From assembly GCF_029201545.1 (NCBI RefSeq), contig NZ_CP104007.1, forward strand, positions 1,522,501 to 1,586,500: a stretch of 64,000 bases of DNA. Reading direction: 5' to 3'. The stretch comes from Devosia sp. FJ2-5-3. Its GTDB lineage: Bacteria; Pseudomonadota; Alphaproteobacteria; Rhizobiales; Devosiaceae. Of the stretch, positions 30,325 to 40,181 are shown in pieces. Within the stretch, counting starts at the first letter, position 1. Each line of letters starts with the position of its first letter. A program made the translations under genes and the position numbers. The notes under the pieces were generated by a model. It was not told the origin of the DNA, searched no databases, and saw nothing but the letters and a program-made list of their open reading frames with translations.

Positions 30325-31716
30325 ATGACCAGACCCCTCTATACACTCGATGAAATTCTCGCCGCCACAGGCGGCCGGGGCACCGATATCGCCGACGGCA
30401 AGATCGACAGCATCAGCATCGACAGTCGCGAGATTGGCCCCAATGCCCTGTTCGTGGCGATCAAGGGCGATCGCTTCGATGGCCATGATTTCGTCGAGAC
30501 GGCACTGTCCAATGGCGCCGTGGCCGCGCTCGTCCATCGGGGCGGGGGAGCGGGGCGGATCGTGGTCGCAGACGCGCTGGGCGGTCTTCGCGATCTTGCC
30601 CGCGCCGCCCGCGAACGCAGTCGCGCCCTCATCGTCGGGGTCACGGGAAGCGTCGGCAAGACCACCACCAAGGAAGCCCTCAACCACGTGCTTTCGGCGG
30701 CAGGCGCGACGCACGCCTCGATAAAGAGCTTCAACAATCACTGGGGCGTGCCGCTTATGCTCGCGCGCATGCCCGAGAGCGCCCAGTTCGGCATTTTCGA
30801 AATGGGCATGAACGCCCCGGACGAAATCCGTCCGCTCAGCCAATTGGTCCGTCCCCATATCGCGGTGATCACCAATATTGCCCCCGCCCATCTCGAAAAG
30901 CTGGGCAGCCTCGAGGCCATCGCCCGGGCGAAAGCGGAAATATTCGAGGGGCTTGAGCCAGGCGGCACCGCGGTTATCAATGCGGACAATCCACAGATCG
31001 GCATTCTGCTCGAAGCCGCGGCGGCGGCCGGGGTAGCTCGGGTGGTGACCTATGGCTTTGCCCGCGGCGTCGACTGGCAGATCATCGATCCGCAAATTGC
31101 GGCCGGCAAGAGTTTTGCCCAGGTGGTGAATGGCGATGATCGCTATTCGCTGGCGCTGAGTGTGCCCGGCCGACACATGCTGTCCAATGCCACTGCGGCC
31201 TTCGTCGTCGGCCATCTGGCGGGTATCGAAGCGGAGGTGATCCTGCGCGCCCTTGCCGGTTTCGGGGCGCAGCCCGGACGCGGCCAGCGCCTTGCCCTGG
31301 GACCGGAGGATCGGCCGCTTATCCTCGTCGACGAAAGCTACAATGCCAACACCGCCTCGATGCGGGCGGCGCTCGAGGTCTTCTCCTCGCTCGAAGCGGC
31401 CGGCGGGCAAAGGGCGATCGTTCTCGGCGATATGCTGGAACTGGGCGCCGAAAGCGCAGCCCATCACGCCGGCCTGGCCGATGCGGTTCTGGCAAGCAGG
31501 CCCGACCTCGTTTATCTCGTCGGCCCCAATATGGCCGCATTGGCCAGCGCATTGCCCCCGGGGACGGTGACCGGACATTTCACAAGTGTCGCGGATGCCG
31601 AACCGGTCGTAAGGGACGCGCTTGCCTATGGAGATGCAGTTATGATCAAAGGATCGAATGGCATCGGGCTCGGACGGCTCGTCGCCTCCATTCGCCAAAC
31701 GTTCGAAAAGCGCTGA
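30325..31716 (+). CDS. murF: UDP-MurNAc-pentapeptide synthetase
   Basis: A 463-residue ligase that adds D-Ala-D-Ala to the UDP-MurNAc-tripeptide. It has the ATP loop GSVGKTT at 108-114, SFNNHWGVPL, FEMGMNAPDEI and VDESYNANTASM. ATG 30325 is the first Met in the conserved frame; the ribosome-binding site is weak. The 114-base gap after murE is larger than elsewhere in the cluster. Confidence 0.94.
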   Translation: MTRPLYTLDEILAATGGRGTDIADGKIDSISIDSREIGPNALFVAIKGDRFDGHDFVETALSNGAVAALVHRGGGAGRIVVADALGGLRDLARAARERSRALIVGVTGSVGKTTTKEALNHVLSAAGATHASIKSFNNHWGVPLMLARMPESAQFGIFEMGMNAPDEIRPLSQLVRPHIAVITNIAPAHLEKLGSLEAIARAKAEIFEGLEPGGTAVINADNPQIGILLEAAAAAGVARVVTYGFARGVDWQIIDPQIAAGKSFAQVVNGDDRYSLALSVPGRHMLSNATAAFVVGHLAGIEAEVILRALAGFGAQPGRGQRLALGPEDRPLILVDESYNANTASMRAALEVFSSLEAAGGQRAIVLGDMLELGAESAAHHAGLADAVLASRPDLVYLVGPNMAALASALPPGTVTGHFTSVADAEPVVRDALAYGDAVMIKGSNGIGLGRLVASIRQTFEKR

Positions 31717-31743
31717 AGCCGCCCAACCAGGATACCAGAGAGC

Positions 31744-32829
31744 ATGCTCTATTTTCTCGGCCAGTTGGGTGACTCGCTCGCTGCATTCAACGTCTTCCGC
31801 TACATCACCTTCCGCACAGCCGGGGCGGTGATCACGGCGCTGTTCTTCGTCTTCCTGTTTGGTCCGGGCATGATCGCCATGCTGCGTCTCAAACAGGGCA
31901 GGGGCCAGCCGATCCGCGAGGATGGTCCCCAGGGGCACCTGCTGACCAAGAAGGGCACGCCCACCATGGGCGGGCTGATGATCCTCTCGGGCGCGGTGAT
32001 TTCGACGCTCCTCTGGTCCAACCTCACCAATGGCTATGTCTGGGTGGTGCTGTTTGTCACCATCGGCTTCGGCGCCATCGGCTTTTACGATGACTATCTC
32101 AAGGTCAAGCGCATGAGCCACAAGGGGTTCGGCTCGAAACAGCGGCTGCTGCTCGAGGCGCTGATCGGCGCAATCGCGGCCTTTGCCATCTCGCAGTTGA
32201 CCACCGGCGCCTATGGCACCTCGCTGCAATTCCCGTTCGTAAAAGATCTCGCCGTCAATCTCGGCTATTTCTACATTCTCTTCGGCGGGTTCGTCGTGGT
32301 GGCGGCGGGTAATTCGGTGAACCTCACCGACGGTCTCGATGGTCTGGCCATCGTTCCGGTGATGGTCGCGGCTGCCTGCTTTGGGCTCATCGCCTATCTC
32401 GTCGGCTCGCAAAACTATGCCGATTATCTGCTGCTCAACTCGGTGCCCGGTACGGCCGAACTGGCCGTGGTCTGCGGTGCGTTGATCGGGGCGGGTCTCG
32501 GTTTCCTCTGGTTCAACGCCCCGCCGGCCCAGATCTTCATGGGCGATACCGGCTCGCTCGCACTCGGTGGTGCGCTCGGCACTATCGCCGTGGCGACCAA
32601 ACACGAAATCGTGTTGGCGATCATTGGCGGCCTCTTCGTGCTCGAAACCGTATCGGTGATCGTGCAGGTCACCTCCTTCCGGCTGACCGGCAAGCGGGTG
32701 TTCCGAATGGCCCCGATACACCACCATTTCGAGGCTTTGGGCTGGACGGAGAGCCAGGTGGTGATCCGGTTCTGGATCATCTCCTTCGTACTGGCGCTGA
32801 TCGGTCTTTCAAGCCTCAAACTGCGCTAA
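31744..32829 (+). CDS. mraY: Phospho-MurNAc-pentapeptide transferase
   Basis: A 361-residue inner-membrane enzyme with about ten membrane helices that makes lipid I from UDP-MurNAc-pentapeptide and undecaprenyl phosphate. It has [16 protein letters not shown] with the catalytic Asp residues, [22 protein letters not shown] and PIHHHFE. The length is typical. The next expected gene, murD, is missing, and ftsW follows after about 100 bases. Confidence 0.96.
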   Translation: MLYFLGQLGDSLAAFNVFRYITFRTAGAVITALFFVFLFGPGMIAMLRLKQGRGQPIREDGPQGHLLTKKGTPTMGGLMILSGAVISTLLWSNLTNGYVWVVLFVTIGFGAIGFYDDYLKVKRMSHKGFGSKQRLLLEALIGAIAAFAISQLTTGAYGTSLQFPFVKDLAVNLGYFYILFGGFVVVAAGNSVNLTDGLDGLAIVPVMVAAACFGLIAYLVGSQNYADYLLLNSVPGTAELAVVCGALIGAGLGFLWFNAPPAQIFMGDTGSLALGGALGTIAVATKHEIVLAIIGGLFVLETVSVIVQVTSFRLTGKRVFRMAPIHHHFEALGWTESQVVIRFWIISFVLALIGLSSLKLR

Positions 32830-32929
32830 TCGCCAGCGCCTTTCGCAAAACGCGAAATCCCTTACCAAATCGGTAACCATCGCCGGCTACAATTCGATGC
32901 AGTTTGTATCGAGTAGCCGGCCCAAGCCC

Positions 32930-34096
32930 ATGATGTTTTCCAGAGCTGAAAAAACACCGCTCGCTGAGTGGTGGTGGTCCATAGACCGCGAACTTCTTGG
33001 AGCCCTCATTCTCCTGCTGACCGCAGGCATGGTGCTCAGCTTTGCCGCCAGTCCCCCGGTGGCGGAGCGTATCGGCCTCGGCCAGTGGCACTTCGTCATC
33101 CGTCACGCCATGTTCTGCCTTCTGGCCCTGCCGGTCATGCTGGTGACGTCGCTCCTCAACCACCGTCAGGCGCGGTTCGCGGCGCTGGGCACTCTGATCG
33201 TCATGACAGTGCTGCTTTGGGCCACGCTGCGCTTCGGCGCCGAGGTCAAGGGCGCGCGCCGGTGGATTTCCTTTGCCGGACAATCGATCCAGCCCTCCGA
33301 GTTCGTCAAGCCGGCCTTCGCGGTGATCGGGGCCTGGCTGATGGCGGAATACATGATCCACCGCGACGTGCCGGGACGGATCCTCGCAACCCTGGTCATG
33401 GGCCTGATCGTCGGCGGCCTGCTCCTGCAGCCCGATATCGGGCAGTCGGCCCTGGTCGTCGCGACCTGGGCGGTGCTGCTGTTCCTGTCGGGGATTTCCT
33501 GGTGGATCATCGTCGGCCTGGGCGGGGCGGCAGGGGCATTGCTTGTCGGGGCCTATCTTTTCTTCCCGCACGTGGCGCGCCGTATCGATACCTTCCTCAA
33601 TCCGGATGGCGGCGGTAACACCTATCAGATCGACCGCGCGCTGCAGTCCCTGCTCGAAGGCGGTTGGCTGGGCCGTGGCCCGGGCGAGTCCATCGCCAAA
33701 AAGCTTATTCCCGACGCGCACGCCGACTATGTGTTCTCGGCCGCTGCGGGAGAGTACGGCATTCTCTTTTGCCTTGCCCTTGTGGGGCTGATCGCTTTCA
33801 TCGTGCTGCGGGCCATGGTTTCCGCCCAGCGCCAGACGAGCCTCTTCGCGCGCCTGGCGGCCTCGACCATCGCCATCCAATTGGCCATGCAATCGGGCAT
33901 CAATCTCGCGGTGAACCTCAATCTGATCCCGCCCAAGGGCATGACGCTGCCCTTCGTGTCCTATGGCGGCACGTCCATGCTGGCCGTCGCCTTCGGCATG
34001 GGGCTGATGCTGGCTCTCACCCGAACCAAGCCGGAAGAGCGCATGGCCACCGGACTTCCCTCTTATCGTAGTGCCGTGGTAGCCCCCGCCGAATGA
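32930..34096 (+). CDS. ftsW: Septal peptidoglycan glycosyltransferase FtsW
   Basis: A SEDS-family polytopic membrane protein, 388 residues from ATG 32930 (MMFSRAEKTPLAEWWWSID, matching rhizobial N-termini); ATG 32897 would add 11. It polymerises septal glycan strands together with FtsI. Landmarks are GAEVKGARRWI, the Asp region LLQPDIGQSALV and LPFVSYGGTSML near the C-terminus. The stop overlaps the murG start by four bases. Confidence 0.93.
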   Translation: MMFSRAEKTPLAEWWWSIDRELLGALILLLTAGMVLSFAASPPVAERIGLGQWHFVIRHAMFCLLALPVMLVTSLLNHRQARFAALGTLIVMTVLLWATLRFGAEVKGARRWISFAGQSIQPSEFVKPAFAVIGAWLMAEYMIHRDVPGRILATLVMGLIVGGLLLQPDIGQSALVVATWAVLLFLSGISWWIIVGLGGAAGALLVGAYLFFPHVARRIDTFLNPDGGGNTYQIDRALQSLLEGGWLGRGPGESIAKKLIPDAHADYVFSAAAGEYGILFCLALVGLIAFIVLRAMVSAQRQTSLFARLAASTIAIQLAMQSGINLAVNLNLIPPKGMTLPFVSYGGTSMLAVAFGMGLMLALTRTKPEERMATGLPSYRSAVVAPAE

Positions 34097-35208
34097 AAAC
34101 CTTTGTACTCATGGCCGGTGGCACGGGCGGGCATCTGTTTCCCGCCATGGCGCTGGCCCAGGAATTGATCCGTCGCGGCCATGTCGTGGAACTGATGACC
34201 GATCATCGGGTGGATGGCTATGGCGTGGAATTTCCCGCCCGGCGCATCCACATCATTCCCTCGGCGACCCCATCGGGGAAGAACCCGATCCAGTTCGCCG
34301 GCGCAGCGTTCAAGATTGCGGGTGGCATCGTCACCGCCTTTGGCATCCTGCGCAATGTCCGCCCCGACGCGGTCGTGGGTTTTGGTGGCTATCCGACGTT
34401 TCCGCCGTTTCTTGCGGCCAGTCTTCTGTCCATTCCCGGCATCCTGCACGAGCAGAACGCCGTCATGGGCCGGGCCAATCGGGCGCTGGCTCGCTTTGCC
34501 GATGTGCTGGCGCTGAGCTTTGCGCAGACGCGATATGCCGACGACCAGGGGTTGGAGAAAATCCTCACCGGCAATCCGGTGCGCGACAGGGTGCGGGGTG
34601 TCATCGGCAAGCCCTATCCGGGCCTCGACGAGAAGAGCCAGATTCGCCTCGTCATTACCGGTGGCAGCCAGGGCGCGCGTGTCCTTTCCGACCTCGTGCC
34701 CGAGGCCATCGCGCTTTTGCCCGATGCCTTGCGGCAGCGTCTCCAGATCCTGCAGCAGGCGCGGCCTGAAGACATCGACCGGGTGGCGGAGAGCTATCGG
34801 AAGTCGCGCACTAATGTGGAACTGGCCTCGTTCATCACCGATCTGCCCGAGCGGATCGCCGATGCGCATCTGGTGATCGGGCGCGCCGGCGCATCCACCG
34901 TGAACGAGCTTTGCGTCATTGGGCGCCCGGCCATCCTGATCCCGCTGCCCGGCGCGCTGGATTCGGACCAGAAGTACAATGCACAGTTCCTGGAGCAAGG
35001 TGGGGGCGGTTGGGTCGCCGAGCAGGCCACACTGTCACCGCAATCGCTTGCCACTCGCATCACACAATTGTTAGCCGACCCCGCCCAACTGATCCGGGCT
35101 GCTGCAGCCGCACGCGCCCTGGGACAGCCCGGAGGGGTCGAGAAGCTGGCCGATCTGGCGGAAAGCCTTGCCGGCAAAGGTACGAACGAAATGGACCCCA
35201 CATCATGA
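34093..35208 (+). CDS. murG: UDP-GlcNAc transferase to lipid I
   Basis: A 371-residue GT-B glycosyltransferase at the inner face of the membrane that converts lipid I to lipid II. It has [51 protein letters not shown] and the [11 protein letters not shown] donor-site motif. The ATG overlaps the ftsW stop, and its own stop overlaps the murC start. The last 30 residues extend slightly beyond the E. coli protein. Confidence 0.96.
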   Translation: MKTFVLMAGGTGGHLFPAMALAQELIRRGHVVELMTDHRVDGYGVEFPARRIHIIPSATPSGKNPIQFAGAAFKIAGGIVTAFGILRNVRPDAVVGFGGYPTFPPFLAASLLSIPGILHEQNAVMGRANRALARFADVLALSFAQTRYADDQGLEKILTGNPVRDRVRGVIGKPYPGLDEKSQIRLVITGGSQGARVLSDLVPEAIALLPDALRQRLQILQQARPEDIDRVAESYRKSRTNVELASFITDLPERIADAHLVIGRAGASTVNELCVIGRPAILIPLPGALDSDQKYNAQFLEQGGGGWVAEQATLSPQSLATRITQLLADPAQLIRAAAAARALGQPGGVEKLADLAESLAGKGTNEMDPTS

Positions 35209-36623
35209 AAATGCCCCGCAATATCGGCCCGGTCCACTTCATCGGCATCGGCGGCATCGGCATGAGCGGCATTGCCGAGATCCTGCACAACCAAGGCTAC
35301 ATCGTTCAGGGCTCCGACGCCTCGGCCAATCCCAATGTCCAGCGCCTGCGCGACATGGGCATCAGGGTCGAAATCGGCCAGAGCGGCGATAATCTCGGCC
35401 AGGCCGAGGTCGTGGTCGTGTCCTCCGCCATCAAGAAGGACAATCCCGAACTCGTCGCGGCCCGCGCGAAAAATCTGCCGATCGTGCGCCGGGCCGAAAT
35501 GCTCGCCGAGATCATGCGCTTCAAGACCGCCATCGCCATTGGCGGCACCCATGGCAAGACCACGACCACGACGCTGGTGGCGACGCTGCTCGACGCCGGC
35601 AATCTCGACCCGACCGTCATCAATGGCGGCATCATCAATGCCTATGGCACCAATGCTCGCCTGGGCGCCGGGGAGTGGATGGTCGTCGAGGCAGACGAAA
35701 GCGACGGCACATTTGTAAAACTGCCCGCCGACGTCGCTGTCGTCACCAATATCGACCCCGAGCATCTCGACCATTATGGCGATTTCGAAGGGGTCAAGAA
35801 GGCCTTCCACCAGTTCGTCGAGAACGTGCCTTTCTATGGCTTTGCCGTCATGTGCCTCGACCACCCCCATGTGCAGGCGCTGGTGGGCGAAGTGCGCGAC
35901 CGCCGGGTCATCACCTATGGCCAGAACCCGCAGGCCGATGTTCGCCTCGTCGATCTCGAGAACCATGGCGGCGTCCAGCATTTCGCCGTCGAGATCCGTG
36001 ACCGTATCCGCCAGACCCAGCTGCGCATCGATGGGCTGGAACTGCCCATGCCCGGCGTTCACAATGCGCTCAACGCCACGGCGGCCATCGCCGTCGCCGA
36101 TCAGCTGCATGTGCCGGCCGAAGCGATCCGCCGGGGGCTCAAGGGCTTTACCGGCGTCAAGCGCCGCTTCACCCGCACCGGCACCGTCGGTGGCGTTACC
36201 GTGATCGACGATTATGGCCATCACCCCGTCGAAATCGCAGCGGCCCTTACGGCGGCGCGGCAATCGACGCGGCGCGATGTCGTGGCCGTGGTGCAGCCGC
36301 ACCGCTTCTCGCGCGTCAAGGATCTCTTCGACGACTTCGCCGCCTGCTTCAACGATGCCGATACGGTCATCGTCGCCCCGATCTACGCCGCCGGGGAGAC
36401 GCCGATCCCCGGTGTCACCCATGACGAGCTGGTCAACCGCATCCGCGCCCGCGGCCATCGCGATGCGCGCGTGCTCGACGACCCCGCTGCGCTGGCCAAG
36501 TTGATCGCCGGTCGGGTCGAGGATGGCGATTATGTCGTCTGCCTCGGCGCCGGCAATATCACCCAATGGGCCGCTGCGCTGCCGGGCGAACTCGGCGCGC
36601 TGATGGGCAAGGACGTGGAATGA
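35205..36623 (+). CDS. murC: UDP-MurNAc:L-alanine ligase
   Basis: A 472-residue ligase that starts the stem peptide. It has the N-terminal [15 protein letters not shown], the ATP loop GGTHGKTT at 113-120, EADESDGTF and [10 protein letters not shown]. The translational start overlaps murG. It is followed not by murB but by a 113-bp inverted-repeat element and then ddl. Confidence 0.96.
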   Translation: MKMPRNIGPVHFIGIGGIGMSGIAEILHNQGYIVQGSDASANPNVQRLRDMGIRVEIGQSGDNLGQAEVVVVSSAIKKDNPELVAARAKNLPIVRRAEMLAEIMRFKTAIAIGGTHGKTTTTTLVATLLDAGNLDPTVINGGIINAYGTNARLGAGEWMVVEADESDGTFVKLPADVAVVTNIDPEHLDHYGDFEGVKKAFHQFVENVPFYGFAVMCLDHPHVQALVGEVRDRRVITYGQNPQADVRLVDLENHGGVQHFAVEIRDRIRQTQLRIDGLELPMPGVHNALNATAAIAVADQLHVPAEAIRRGLKGFTGVKRRFTRTGTVGGVTVIDDYGHHPVEIAAALTAARQSTRRDVVAVVQPHRFSRVKDLFDDFAACFNDADTVIVAPIYAAGETPIPGVTHDELVNRIRARGHRDARVLDDPAALAKLIAGRVEDGDYVVCLGAGNITQWAAALPGELGALMGKDVE

Positions 36624-36630
36624 GCTTCCG

Positions 36631-36743
36631 CCCCCACCCAGCCTCCCCCTGCCAGGGGGAGAGGCCGCATCCAGTTTGTGACGCGATTCCAGCGAACCCA
36701 CAGAACCAACTCCTCCCACTCTCAGGGGGAGGTCGGGTGGGGG
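36631..36743. repeat. 113-bp MITE-like element with 21-bp terminal inverted repeats
   Basis: The left end 36631-36651 (CCCCCACCCAGCC...) and the right end 36723-36743, read in reverse complement, agree at 19 of 21 positions. The core is unrelated and non-coding. It fills the murC-ddl gap, exactly where murB lies in related clusters. Confidence 0.75.
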
Positions 36744-36777
36744 TAAGCCTCATACTCGAACGCCACGGAGCCACATT

Positions 36778-37698
36778 ATGAGCAAGCACGTCGCCGTCCT
36801 CATGGGTGGGCTGTCCAATGAGCGCCCCGTTTCCCTCAGCACCGGCAAGGGCTGCGCCGAAGCGCTGCGTCGCGCCGGCTATCGCGTCACCGAGCTCGAT
36901 GTGGGCTATGACGTCGCCGAGCGCCTACGCGAGATCGCGCCCGATGTCGCATTCAACGCGTTGCACGGGCCCTTCGGCGAGGATGGCACCATCCAGGGCG
37001 TGCTGGAGTTCCTGCGCATTCCCTATACCCATTCGGGTGTGCTCGCTTCGGCCCTCGCCATGGACAAGCATCAGGCCAAGATCATGCTCAAGGCGGCCGG
37101 TATCCCGGTCACCGACCACGTGATCGCCTCGCGTTCGGACGTGGGCCGCGCCCATGTCATGGCGCCGCCCTATGTCGTCAAGCCCATTGCCGATGGCTCG
37201 AGCTTCGGCGTCCTCATCGTCAAGGCCGACCAGGCCCATCCGCCCCAGGAGATCCTCGGGGACGACTGGAAGGGCGGCGAAGAGCTGATGGTCGAGCGCT
37301 ATATTCCGGGCCGGGAATTGACCTGTGCGGTCATGGGCGATGTGGCACTGCCCGTGACCGAGATCGTCACCGATCTTCATTTCTACAATTACGAGGCGAA
37401 ATACGCCGAGGGTGGATCACGTCACATCCTGCCGGCAGATATTAAACCCAAAATTTACGACAAAGTGCAAAAGCTTAGCCTTGCTGCCCATGCGGCTCTC
37501 GGCTGCCGTGGCATTACGCGGACGGACTTCCGCTACAATGACGCGGCGGGTGAAGATGGCGAGCTTGTCTGTCTGGAGATCAATACCCAGCCGGGCATGA
37601 CGCCGACTTCGCTGGCCCCCGAGCAGGCCGCGCATGTGGGCCATAGTTTCGAAGAGCTGGTCTCCTGGATGGTGGAGGACGCGAGTTGCAACAGGTAA
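36778..37698 (+). CDS. ddl: D-alanine-D-alanine ligase
   Basis: A 306-residue ATP-grasp ligase that makes the D-Ala-D-Ala dipeptide used by MurF. It has [44 protein letters not shown], a short loop and [18 protein letters not shown]. The length fits the DdlB group. Its end overlaps the ftsQ start by 13 bases. Confidence 0.95.
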   Translation: MSKHVAVLMGGLSNERPVSLSTGKGCAEALRRAGYRVTELDVGYDVAERLREIAPDVAFNALHGPFGEDGTIQGVLEFLRIPYTHSGVLASALAMDKHQAKIMLKAAGIPVTDHVIASRSDVGRAHVMAPPYVVKPIADGSSFGVLIVKADQAHPPQEILGDDWKGGEELMVERYIPGRELTCAVMGDVALPVTEIVTDLHFYNYEAKYAEGGSRHILPADIKPKIYDKVQKLSLAAHAALGCRGITRTDFRYNDAAGEDGELVCLEINTQPGMTPTSLAPEQAAHVGHSFEELVSWMVEDASCNR

Positions 37699-38567
37699 AG
37701 AGCGAGGTCTTTCTCGCTGGAGCGCGGCCGATCGACCCGCGCGCACTGCCTGTGCACGTTCGCCGCTCGCGCCTGGCGCGGGTGACCAGCGGGTTGACGC
37801 GTCTGCGGGTCCTTCATGGCGGGGCCATGCGCCGCGGGGCCATGATCGGCCTTGCCATCGCTGCCGCCGCCGGAATTTTCCAGATCCGTGAGCCAATCGG
37901 CAATCTGCTGGCCGCTGCCGGCGTGGTTGCCCAAGGGGGCTTCGCCGAAGCCGGCCTCGCCATCGGCGAAATTTCCATCAGCGGCCAGACCCTGACCTCC
38001 GAACAGGCGATCTTCGACGCGCTCGGCATTCAGCCCGATATGTCGACGCTGGCCTTCGACGTCGAGGCGGCACGGCAGCGCCTTGCCCTGCTTCCGGCCA
38101 TCGCTACCGCCAATGTTCGCAAGACCTATCCCGGGGACGTCGAGGTCGTGATCACCGAGAAGGTGCCGGTCGCCCGCTGGCGCGTCGATGGTATCACCTT
38201 CGTCATCGACGGGCAGGGCGAGCAGATCGGCGAGGATGGCGGCGCCTATGGCGACCTGCCGCTGGTGATCGGCGATGGCGCGGCGGACGACGCGCTGGTG
38301 ATGATCCGTGCGCTCGATAATTTCCCTGAGTTGCGGAACAATCTGATCGCGCTGTCGCGCATCGCGGACCGTCGCTGGGACATGATCTACGACACCGGGC
38401 TGCGTATTCAGCTGCCCGAGCAGGGCGTCGCCCAGGCCCTGCGCAAACTGACCAATTACCAGGCCCAGTACCAATTGCTCGACCGCGATATCACTGTCAT
38501 CGACCTCCGCGTGGAGAGCGTGGTTGCGGTGCGTCCGGCCGTAAACGAAGACACCAGCAAATCATGA
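37686..38567 (+). CDS. ftsQ: Cell division protein FtsQ
   Basis: A 293-residue bitopic protein with a cytoplasmic N-terminus rich in Arg, one TM (about 56-72), a POTRA domain ([19 protein letters not shown]) and the FtsQ domain ([21 protein letters not shown]). It forms the FtsQLB complex. No upstream ATG exists in this frame, so TTG 37686, inside the ddl end, is the likely start; the true start is uncertain by a few codons. The stop overlaps ftsA. Confidence 0.9.
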   Translation: MQQVKSEVFLAGARPIDPRALPVHVRRSRLARVTSGLTRLRVLHGGAMRRGAMIGLAIAAAAGIFQIREPIGNLLAAAGVVAQGGFAEAGLAIGEISISGQTLTSEQAIFDALGIQPDMSTLAFDVEAARQRLALLPAIATANVRKTYPGDVEVVITEKVPVARWRVDGITFVIDGQGEQIGEDGGAYGDLPLVIGDGAADDALVMIRALDNFPELRNNLIALSRIADRRWDMIYDTGLRIQLPEQGVAQALRKLTNYQAQYQLLDRDITVIDLRVESVVAVRPAVNEDTSKS

Positions 38568-39877
38568 TGACCGACGCAATGACATCGCGGCTCCGCCCCG
38601 TCCAGCCGGGCAAGACCACCCTGGTGGCGGTGCTGGATATCGGATCGACCAAGATCTGCTGCGTCATTGCGCGTCTGGTTCCGCGCGCCGAGGGCAAGTC
38701 CCTGCGGGGGCGCTCGCACCAGGCCGAAGTGATCGGGTTTGGTTACGGTCCGTCCTCCGGGGTCAAGAGCGGCGTCGTCACCGATATCGAGAAGGCCGAG
38801 CACGCCATCCGCACCGTGGTGGGCATGGCCGAACGCGCGGCCGGGCTGACGCTCGAAAGCGTCCTCGTCAATGTCACGGCGGGGCGGCTGGGCTCGGAAA
38901 CCTTCTCTGCCGCCGTCTCGCTGGATGGCCAGGAAGTCGAGAAGTCGGACATTTTCCGCGTGCTCAAGGCCGTCAATTCGCGTTCGGTCCGTCCCGAGCG
39001 CTCCATCATTCATGCGCTACCGATCGGCTACGCCCTGGATGGTCAGAAGGGTATTCGCGATCCAAATGGCATGGTCGGCGAAAAGCTCGGCGTCGATGTC
39101 GCCGTGATCTCGGCTGAAACCCTCGCCATGCGCAATCTCGAGCTGGTGCTGCACCGCTGTCATCTGCAGATCGAGGCGCTGGTCGCCACGCCCTATGCGT
39201 CTGGGCTTGCCAGCCTCGTCGATGACGAAGCCCAGCTCGGCGTTGCCTGCATCGATTTTGGCGGGGCGACCACCACGGTCTCCGTCTTCAATGACGGGCA
39301 TCTGGTCTATGCCGATGCCATCGCCATTGGCGGTCATCACCTCACCCTCGACATTGCCCGCCAGCTTTCGGTCAGCGTGGCCGATGCCGAGCGTCTCAAG
39401 GCGCTTTATGGCTCGGTGCTGCCCGGCCAGGCCGATGAGCGCGACATGATTCCGATCCAGCCTGTCGGCTCGGCCCTCGATGAAGCCCCGGGGCAGGTGG
39501 CCCGTTCGGTGCTGACCCGGATCATGCGCCCGCGCATCGAAGAGATTCTCACCGCCATTCGCGACCGCATGCAGGCTACGGGCATGATGGATGTCTGTGG
39601 CCGGCGCTTCGTGCTGACGGGCGGGGCGAGCGAGTTGACGGGCCTGCCCGAAGTCGCGCGCCGGACGCTGGCGCGCAATGTGCGCAACGGCCGGCCAATG
39701 GGCATTGCGGGCCTGCCCGAGATCGCCAAGAGTGCCGCGTTTTCCACCGTTGCCGGCATGTTGATCTATCCGCAGGTCTGCGCCCAGGAATATGCCGAGC
39801 CGCGTGGCACGCGCCGGCTGACCGGGACGGACGGTTATTTCGCCCGTGTCGGAAACTGGTTGCGCTCGAGCTTTTGA
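38564..39877 (+). CDS. ftsA: Cell division protein FtsA
   Basis: A 437-residue actin-like ATPase that tethers FtsZ to the membrane. It has VAVLDIGSTKICCVIARL, the 1C domain (SVLVNVTAGRLGSETF), CIDFGGATTTVSVF, VLTGGASELTGLPEVAR, and a C-terminal amphipathic segment YFARVGNWLRSSF for membrane binding. The start overlaps the ftsQ stop. A 304-bp gap, long for this cluster, separates it from ftsZ. Confidence 0.95.
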   Translation: MMTDAMTSRLRPVQPGKTTLVAVLDIGSTKICCVIARLVPRAEGKSLRGRSHQAEVIGFGYGPSSGVKSGVVTDIEKAEHAIRTVVGMAERAAGLTLESVLVNVTAGRLGSETFSAAVSLDGQEVEKSDIFRVLKAVNSRSVRPERSIIHALPIGYALDGQKGIRDPNGMVGEKLGVDVAVISAETLAMRNLELVLHRCHLQIEALVATPYASGLASLVDDEAQLGVACIDFGGATTTVSVFNDGHLVYADAIAIGGHHLTLDIARQLSVSVADAERLKALYGSVLPGQADERDMIPIQPVGSALDEAPGQVARSVLTRIMRPRIEEILTAIRDRMQATGMMDVCGRRFVLTGGASELTGLPEVARRTLARNVRNGRPMGIAGLPEIAKSAAFSTVAGMLIYPQVCAQEYAEPRGTRRLTGTDGYFARVGNWLRSSF

Positions 39878-40181
39878 GCCATCGGCCATTCGGGCCGGCT
39901 TGAATCGAAATTGCCGGGATATCTGGCATGAACTGTCCTGCGCCGCTGGGGGCGGGGCCCTTCCCTTTCTGCGTACGGGTAACCGCTCGATCACGTTTTT
40001 ACCAAACGGCTTGGCCGGAAAAGCGCCGTTAAGGGCTAAGTCTCGGTTAACACGAGGTGAAACCGTAACCGTCTCGTCTCGCATTCTGCAGAAGAGTTAA
40101 CGCCTTTGGGACAATTGTTAGGGTCTGGTTAACGAATTGGGGGGTAAATCTTTACCAACCACGCCACCTATGGGGCCATCC
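39878..40181 (+). promoter_or_regulatory. ftsZ upstream region
   Basis: A 304-bp non-coding region. It holds one GANTC (CcrM) site at 39902-39906, a partial CtrA-type match TTAA-N7-TGAA at 40047-40061, a TTAACGCC stretch at 40097, and a near-consensus CtrA site at 40118-40132. The region is markedly AT-richer than the flanking genes from about 39980. It probably carries the main ftsZ promoter. Confidence 0.65.
40118..40132. promoter_or_regulatory. CtrA-like binding site upstream of ftsZ
   Basis: TTAG-GGTCTGG-TTAA fits the CtrA consensus TTAA-N7-TTAA with one mismatch. It lies 50 bp before the ftsZ start codon. CtrA represses ftsZ directly in Caulobacter; the same is inferred here. Confidence 0.55.

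Noticed and set aside
29296..32727. 1143-codon open frame antisense to murE, murF and mraY
   Set aside because: It lies opposite three essential, clearly recognised genes and has no recognisable domain.
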